Source of the DNA: Streptomyces gelaticus | GTDB taxonomy: Bacteria; Actinomycetota; Actinomycetes; Streptomycetales; Streptomycetaceae | Assembly: GCF_014649535.1 (NCBI RefSeq) | Contig: NZ_BMTF01000002.1 | Location: forward strand, 399,974-463,973 | DNA: 64,000 bases | Reading direction: 5' to 3' | In this document: piece by piece, positions 60,120-64,000 of the stretch | Numbering within the stretch: position 1 is the stretch's first letter | Layout of the letters: the number at the start of each line of letters is the position of its first letter | Translations under genes and position numbers: made by a program | Notes under the pieces: model-generated | The model's database searches: none | What the model was told of the DNA's origin: nothing | The model's input: the letters and a program-made list of their open reading frames with translations, nothing else

Positions 60120-60887
60120 ATGAACTTCTGGGAGATGCTCGCCGTCTTCGCAGCGGGCATCAGCGCCGGCACGATCAACACGATCGTCGGCTCGGGAACG
60201 CTGATCACCTTCCCCGTGCTCCTCGCCACCGGTCTGCCCCCGGTCACGGCCACCGTCTCCAACGGCCTCGGCCTGATTCCCGGCTCGGTCAGCGGCGCCA
60301 TCGGCTACCGCAAGGAGCTCGAAGGCCAGGGCCGCCGCGTACTCAAACTCTCCGTCGGCGCCCTGATAGGCGGCCTCACCGGCGCCACCCTCCTGCTGGC
60401 CCTGCCCTCCACGGCCTTCGAGACCATCGTGCCGGTCCTGGTGGCCCTGGCGCTCGTCCTGGTCATCCTGCAACCACGCATCAGCAAAGCGGTCCAGCGC
60501 CGACGCGAGCACAGCGGCACCCGGACCCACTCCGACGGCGGGCCGCTCCTGTTCGTCGGACTGATGCTCGCCAGCGTCTACGGCGGCTACTTCACCGCAG
60601 CCCAGGGGATCATCTACCTCTCCCTGATGGGCATGCTGCTCGACGACACCATGCAGCGCCTCAACGCCGTCAAGAACGTGCTGGCCGCCGTCGTCAACAG
60701 CATCGCCGCGGTCTTCTTCCTCTTCGTCGCGGACTTCGACTGGACGGCCGTCGTGCTCATCGCGGTCGGCTCCGCGCTGGGCGGCCAGATCGGCGCCAGG
60801 ATCGGCCGCCGCCTCAGCCCCGTGGTCCTGCGCGTCCTCATCGTCGCGGTCGGCACGGTCGCCATCGTCCAGCTGGTGCTCCGCTGA
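60120..60887 (+). CDS. TSUP-family (TauE/SafE) anion exporter
   Basis: A 255-residue membrane permease with about eight helices in two halves: AVFAAGISAGTINTIVGSGTLITFPVLLATGLPPVTATVSNGLGLIPGS and LMLASVYGGYFTAAQGIIYLSLMGMLLDD are the two TauE/SafE signatures. It exports sulfite, sulfoacetate or related anions. The start is ATG 60120 with GGGGG upstream. Substrate unknown. Confidence 0.92.
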   Translation: MNFWEMLAVFAAGISAGTINTIVGSGTLITFPVLLATGLPPVTATVSNGLGLIPGSVSGAIGYRKELEGQGRRVLKLSVGALIGGLTGATLLLALPSTAFETIVPVLVALALVLVILQPRISKAVQRRREHSGTRTHSDGGPLLFVGLMLASVYGGYFTAAQGIIYLSLMGMLLDDTMQRLNAVKNVLAAVVNSIAAVFFLFVADFDWTAVVLIAVGSALGGQIGARIGRRLSPVVLRVLIVAVGTVAIVQLVLR

Positions 60888-60891
60888 CACA

Positions 60892-60924
60892 CGGAAGCCC
60901 GTCTCCCCCGGAGACGGGCTTCCG
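60892..60924. terminator. Bidirectional terminator, 15-bp stem
   Basis: A perfect stem (60892-60906 with 60910-60924) and CCC loop, between the rightward TSUP gene and the leftward HNH gene. Confidence 0.85.
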
Positions 60925-60947
60925 CCACGACAGAATGTGCAGGCCGA

Positions 60948-61454
60948 CTACGCCGCTGCGCTCTCCAGCCACTCCGGCAGCTCCGACCGCTCACCGGCCC
61001 CCAGTGCCAGCAGCATCGCCTGCGCCGGAGACGGCACGAACGGCTGGCGCAGCAGCGGCATCCCCGCCTGCTCCGGCGTCCGGGCCGCCTTGCGGTGATT
61101 GTCCTCGGCGCAGGACGCCACCGTGTTGAGCCAGGTGTCCTGGCCGCCCTGGGCGCGCGGCACGACATGGTCGACGGTGCTCGCCCGCCGCCCGCAGTAC
61201 GCGCACCGGTGCTGGTCCCGTATCAGCACACCCCTGCGGGACCACGCGGCATGTCTTCGGAAGGGCACCCGTACGTACCGGCAGAGCCTGATCACCCGGG
61301 GCACCGGAATGTCCACGGCGGCGCCACGCATACGGAGATCGGGATGCGACTGCTCGACGACGGCCTTGTCCTGCAGAATCAGCACCACCGCACGGTTCAG
61401 CGTCACCGTCGACAGCGGCTCGAAGCTCGCGTTCAGTACCAGCGTGTCCCGCAT
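60948..61454 (-). CDS. HNH endonuclease family protein
   Basis: A 168-residue protein from ATG 61454 (GGAGGTGGG upstream). The HNH fold reads HRCAYCGRRASTVDHVVPRAQGGQDTWLNTVASCAEDNHRKAARTPEQAG, with Cys pairs and His for metal and catalysis. The N-terminal segment MRDTLVLNASFEPLSTVTLNRAVVLILQDKAVVE is typical of the widespread single-copy actinobacterial HNH proteins. DNA target and function unknown. It is not near phage genes, so it is probably a house-keeping nuclease. Confidence 0.92.
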   Translation of the reverse strand: MRDTLVLNASFEPLSTVTLNRAVVLILQDKAVVEQSHPDLRMRGAAVDIPVPRVIRLCRYVRVPFRRHAAWSRRGVLIRDQHRCAYCGRRASTVDHVVPRAQGGQDTWLNTVASCAEDNHRKAARTPEQAGMPLLRQPFVPSPAQAMLLALGAGERSELPEWLESAAA

Positions 61455-61532
61455 CTCGCCCACCTCCCGTGTGCCGCCCGCCCCCTGGCAGGCCCGGATC
61501 AACTCTGGCCGGGCAGGCCGTGATGGACAACG

Positions 61533-61579
61533 CAATAAAAAGTGCCCTGCCCTGATCTCTCCAGGACCAGGACAGGGCA
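61533..61579 (-). terminator. Intrinsic terminator with T-tract after the PEBP gene
   Basis: On the minus strand an imperfect hairpin (61579-61543, stems TGCCCTG/CAGGGCA with internal pairing) is followed by ACTTTTTATTG (61542-61532), one of the few true U-tract terminators in the window. It lies about 39 bp past the stop at 61618. Confidence 0.8.
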
Positions 61580-61617
61580 AACAGCGGGGGAACTCTCGGT
61601 GGAACCCCGGAACAGGC

Positions 61618-62148
61618 TCAGGCGGGACCCGTGTACTCACCGATCAGCTGAGCACGGCCCAGCGTGTGGAACCGCAGATTGAACCCGACGACCGCGGGCG
61701 ACGCATCGCTGTCGACCCCCAGCTTCTCGGTGTCCACCGCGTACACGGTGAACACATAGCGGTGGTTCTCCCCAGCCGGCGGCGCGGCGCCGCCGAACTC
61801 CTTCGACCCGTAGTCGTTGCGGACCTGTACGGCACCGGCGGGCAGCCCGTCGAACTTCCCGCTGCCCGCACCAGCCGGCAGCTCCGTGACCGAGGCCGGG
61901 ATGTCGAAGACCACCCAGTGCCAGAATCCGCTGCCGGTGGGGGCATCGGGGTCGAAGCAGGTCACGGCGAAGCTCTTGGTCTGCGCCGGAAACCCTTCCC
62001 ACCGCAGCTGCGGCGAGGTGTTCCCGGCCGCGAACACCTGAGCGTCCGCCAGCACGGCGCCGGGAGCGAGATCCTCGCTCTCCACCGTGAACGACGGCAC
62101 CTCCGGATGGAAGTCGTGCGGCAGCGGCGCCTTCTTCGGCTCGGTCAC
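61618..62148 (-). CDS. YbhB/YbcL-type phosphatidylethanolamine-binding protein
   Basis: A 176-residue PEBP-fold protein. It has [28 protein letters not shown], the anion-binding signature [22 protein letters not shown] and [27 protein letters not shown] 62148 follows AAAGG. Ligand and role are unknown in bacteria (Raf-kinase-inhibitor-like by name only). It is followed by an intrinsic terminator with a T-tract, which is rare in this genome. Confidence 0.92.
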   Translation of the reverse strand: MTEPKKAPLPHDFHPEVPSFTVESEDLAPGAVLADAQVFAAGNTSPQLRWEGFPAQTKSFAVTCFDPDAPTGSGFWHWVVFDIPASVTELPAGAGSGKFDGLPAGAVQVRNDYGSKEFGGAAPPAGENHRYVFTVYAVDTEKLGVDSDASPAVVGFNLRFHTLGRAQLIGEYTGPA

Positions 62149-62203
62149 GTCAGCACCTTTCCTGATCGCTGTACTACTGCAGTCGGCAGGTCTCCCACCG
62201 ACC

Positions 62204-62986
62204 CTAGAGCCAGTTGCGCTGACCGCCGACCTGGGCCAGCCACTGATGGAGATACGCCGCCCAGTCGGTCCCCTGGAAGTCGTTCAGCCCGACCTTGAAG
62301 GCGCGGTACGAGTCGCTGCCCTCGCTGAAGAGTCCCGGCTTCTTGTCCATCTCCAGGACGACATCCATCTCACGGTCGTCCGCGACGAACGTCAGCTCCA
62401 CCTGGTTCAGACCGCGGTACTGCTGCGGCGGGAAGAACTCGATCTCCTGGTAGAACGGCAGCCGCTGCCGCGTGCCGCGGATGTGACCGCGCTCCATGTC
62501 CGCGCTGCGGAAGCCGAAGCCGAGCTGCCCGAAGGCGTCGAGGATGGCCTGCTGCGCTGGCAGCGGGTGGACATTGATCGGGTCCAGGTCGCCCGAGTCC
62601 AGCGCCCGCGCGATCTCCAGCTCCGTGGTCACACCGATGTTCATGCCGTGCAGGTGCTGACCGGCGAACATCGTGATCGGCGTCTCCCACGGGATCTCCA
62701 GCCCGAAGGGAACGACGTGCACGGCACCGGCCCGCACCTCGAACGCGCCACCGAGCTGCAACTTGGTGAACTCGATGTCCTGCTTGATCTCCGTGTCCTG
62801 GCCCTCGACCTCGACCCGGGCCTGCAGCCCCACGGAGAGCCCCTCGATCTGCTGATCCACGGATCCGCCCTGGATCCGCACCTCACCCTGGACGACTCCG
62901 CCCGGTACGACGTTGAGCTCGGAGAGCTCGGTCTCCACCGAGGCGCCGCCGGCACCCAGGCTCGCGAGCAGCCGCTTGAAGCCCAT
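62204..62986 (-). CDS. Spo0M-family sporulation-control protein
   Basis: A 260-residue arrestin-fold-like protein of the Spo0M family. [60 protein letters not shown] and [17 protein letters not shown] are typical. The C-terminal domain ([16 protein letters not shown] [42 protein letters not shown]) is the family's second beta domain. ATG 62986 follows AAGGAGGAG. In Bacillus it affects sporulation. A role in actinomycete cell division or development is inferred. Next to the divergent glycosylase gene. Confidence 0.93.
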   Translation of the reverse strand: MGFKRLLASLGAGGASVETELSELNVVPGGVVQGEVRIQGGSVDQQIEGLSVGLQARVEVEGQDTEIKQDIEFTKLQLGGAFEVRAGAVHVVPFGLEIPWETPITMFAGQHLHGMNIGVTTELEIARALDSGDLDPINVHPLPAQQAILDAFGQLGFGFRSADMERGHIRGTRQRLPFYQEIEFFPPQQYRGLNQVELTFVADDREMDVVLEMDKKPGLFSEGSDSYRAFKVGLNDFQGTDWAAYLHQWLAQVGGQRNWL

Positions 62987-63059
62987 GTTTACTCCTCCTT
63001 GGTCCTGACCCCTACATACGCGCCACGACCGTAGTCGGTTCCCGGTAACCTCGACCGCC

Positions 63060-63701
63060 ATGATCGAGGGCTTGGACCGTACGCCGCTGGCACGCGACTT
63101 CTTCGACCGCCCCGTACTGGAGGTCGCACCCGACCTCCTGGGCCGGACCCTGGTGCGCGCCACTCCGGAAGGGCCCATCGAGCTCCGTCTCACCGAGGTG
63201 GAGGCGTACGCCGGTGAGATCGATCCCGGATCGCACGCGTTCAGGGGCCGCACCGCACGCAACAGCGTGATGTTCGGACCGCCCGGCCACGCGTACGTCT
63301 ACTTCACCTACGGGATGTGGCACTGCCTCAACCTGGTGTGCGGTCCCGAGGGCAGGGCCAGCGGGGTTCTGCTCCGTGCCGGCGACATCCAGGTCGGTGC
63401 CGAACTCACGCGCCACCGTCGAAACTCGGCCCGCAATGACAAGGAACTGGCCAAAGGTCCGGCCCGCCTTGCCACCGCCCTCGATGTCGACCGAGCACTG
63501 AACGGCACCGACGTCATCGCCCACCCCGGCGCCCCGCTGTCCGTGCTGCACGGCACCCCGCCACCACGTGACCAGGTACGCAACGGCCCACGCACCGGAG
63601 TGGGCGGCGACGGAGCCACGCACCCCTGGCGCTTCTGGATCGACGGCGACCCCACGGTGAGCCCCTACCGGGCCCATGTGCCTCGCCGCCGCGCAATTTG
63701 A
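63060..63701 (+). CDS. DNA-3-methyladenine glycosylase (AAG/Mpg family)
   Basis: A 213-residue base-excision repair enzyme. [15 protein letters not shown] leads to [55 protein letters not shown], which contains the catalytic Glu (EVEAY) and the intercalating Tyr region. [20 protein letters not shown] is the C-terminal motif. It releases alkylated or deaminated purines. ATG 63060. Divergent from Spo0M. Nothing but the rRNA leader follows. Confidence 0.94.
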   Translation: MIEGLDRTPLARDFFDRPVLEVAPDLLGRTLVRATPEGPIELRLTEVEAYAGEIDPGSHAFRGRTARNSVMFGPPGHAYVYFTYGMWHCLNLVCGPEGRASGVLLRAGDIQVGAELTRHRRNSARNDKELAKGPARLATALDVDRALNGTDVIAHPGAPLSVLHGTPPPRDQVRNGPRTGVGGDGATHPWRFWIDGDPTVSPYRAHVPRRRAI

Positions 63702-64000
63702 CTCGCCCTTGGGGGCCGCCTACTGTATCCCGAGCCGCTTGAAACGGGCACTGCTGTCGGTACGGTCTCTCGGACCGCATCCGAGCATCCCGGAGCGGCC
63801 AACCACTACCTACGAACAACCCTGACGGGTGCGAATTTTGCATGCCGTAATTCAATCCACTCGACTCGATTATGAGTCGCCAGGGAGATCGGCTAATGTA
63901 GTGGACACGCCGAAAGGCAAAGGCCACTCCAGCGGTCACCGGAATTCAAATTCGAACCGGAAACGGAACGAAAAAGAGTCTGGTAAGGTTGGAGCCGCCG
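63702..64000 (+). promoter_or_regulatory. Probable rRNA operon promoter/leader region (cut by window end)
   Basis: The sequence drops in GC content and has promoter-like pairs: TTGAAA-N16-TACGGT (63739-63766) and a TAATGT -10 near 63894. Near the end, AGAGTCTGGTAAGGTTGGAG followed by CCGCCG resembles the segment that repeats ahead of Streptomyces 16S rRNA genes, as I remember it. No rRNA is inside the window, so this is tentative. Confidence 0.45.

Noticed and set aside
60948..61454. Phage or mobile-element origin of the HNH gene
   Set aside because: No integrase, att-like repeats or phage genes nearby, and the neighbours are housekeeping genes.

Overview
The window looks like a core-chromosome segment of a Streptomyces or close relative. 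The DNA is very GC-rich with strong third-position G/C bias, and GTG starts and ATGA/GTGA stop-start overlaps are common. It carries actinobacterial or streptomycete families (Spo0M, DUF3099, DUF6286, an SGM_5486-type small protein, an Asp23/AmaP cluster, an FHA-ABC transporter). From memory, the order cob genes - pit - ... - subtilase - DUF485/actP - moaA - tyrS - tldD/pmbA - fabG/fabI - serB also follows the S. coelicolor chromosome. No IS element, prophage, CRISPR array or tRNA was recognised. About 70 genes are called.

Layout. 1-2.8 kb: the end of a cobalamin gene (cobD/cbiB) behind a B12 riboswitch, then a Pit phosphate transporter with a PHO box. 2.8-9.4 kb: a class II aldolase gene broken by an in-frame TAA, an alpha/beta hydrolase, a VOC protein, an ABC-F ATPase with a possible 7-residue leader peptide, and a small HTH protein. 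9.5-13.5 kb: an enoyl-CoA hydratase and an Asp23/DUF6286/AmaP envelope-stress cluster. 13.5-19 kb: SDR, GH15, SURF1, a zinc-finger protein, a DnaQ-BRCT exonuclease and a TetR regulator. 19.2-23.4 kb: a compact catabolic operon (acetoacetate-decarboxylase-like, SDR, two amidohydrolases) divergent from the TetR gene across a palindromic operator.

23.5-29.6 kb holds the most unusual locus. It contains a 1737-residue protein with an N-terminal caspase-like domain (H86/C141), a central Hsp90-type GHKL ATPase and about nine C-terminal repeats. It is translationally overlapped by a small Cys-rich protein and a three-helix membrane protein. I read it as a candidate biological-conflict or programmed-death module.

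29.7-50.5 kb is mostly housekeeping: VIT-family transporter, sterol-desaturase-like enzyme, lysoplasmalogenase, secreted subtilase, acetate symporter, MoaA, TyrS, TldD/PmbA, FabG/FabI, a GntR-MFS divergent pair, SixA and SerB. Several very small genes and a duplicated 81-bp element (37.8 and 38.3 kb) sit among them. 50.8-64 kb: an FHA-ABC exporter, a secreted SLT transglycosylase, a GAF histidine kinase with a LuxR regulator, an ABC/NfeD/SPFH/TSUP membrane group, HNH, PEBP, Spo0M and a 3-methyladenine glycosylase. The right edge looks like the upstream leader of an rRNA operon.

Many convergent gene pairs are separated by strong perfect hairpins. The very long antisense frames throughout are GC-bias shadows and were left out.
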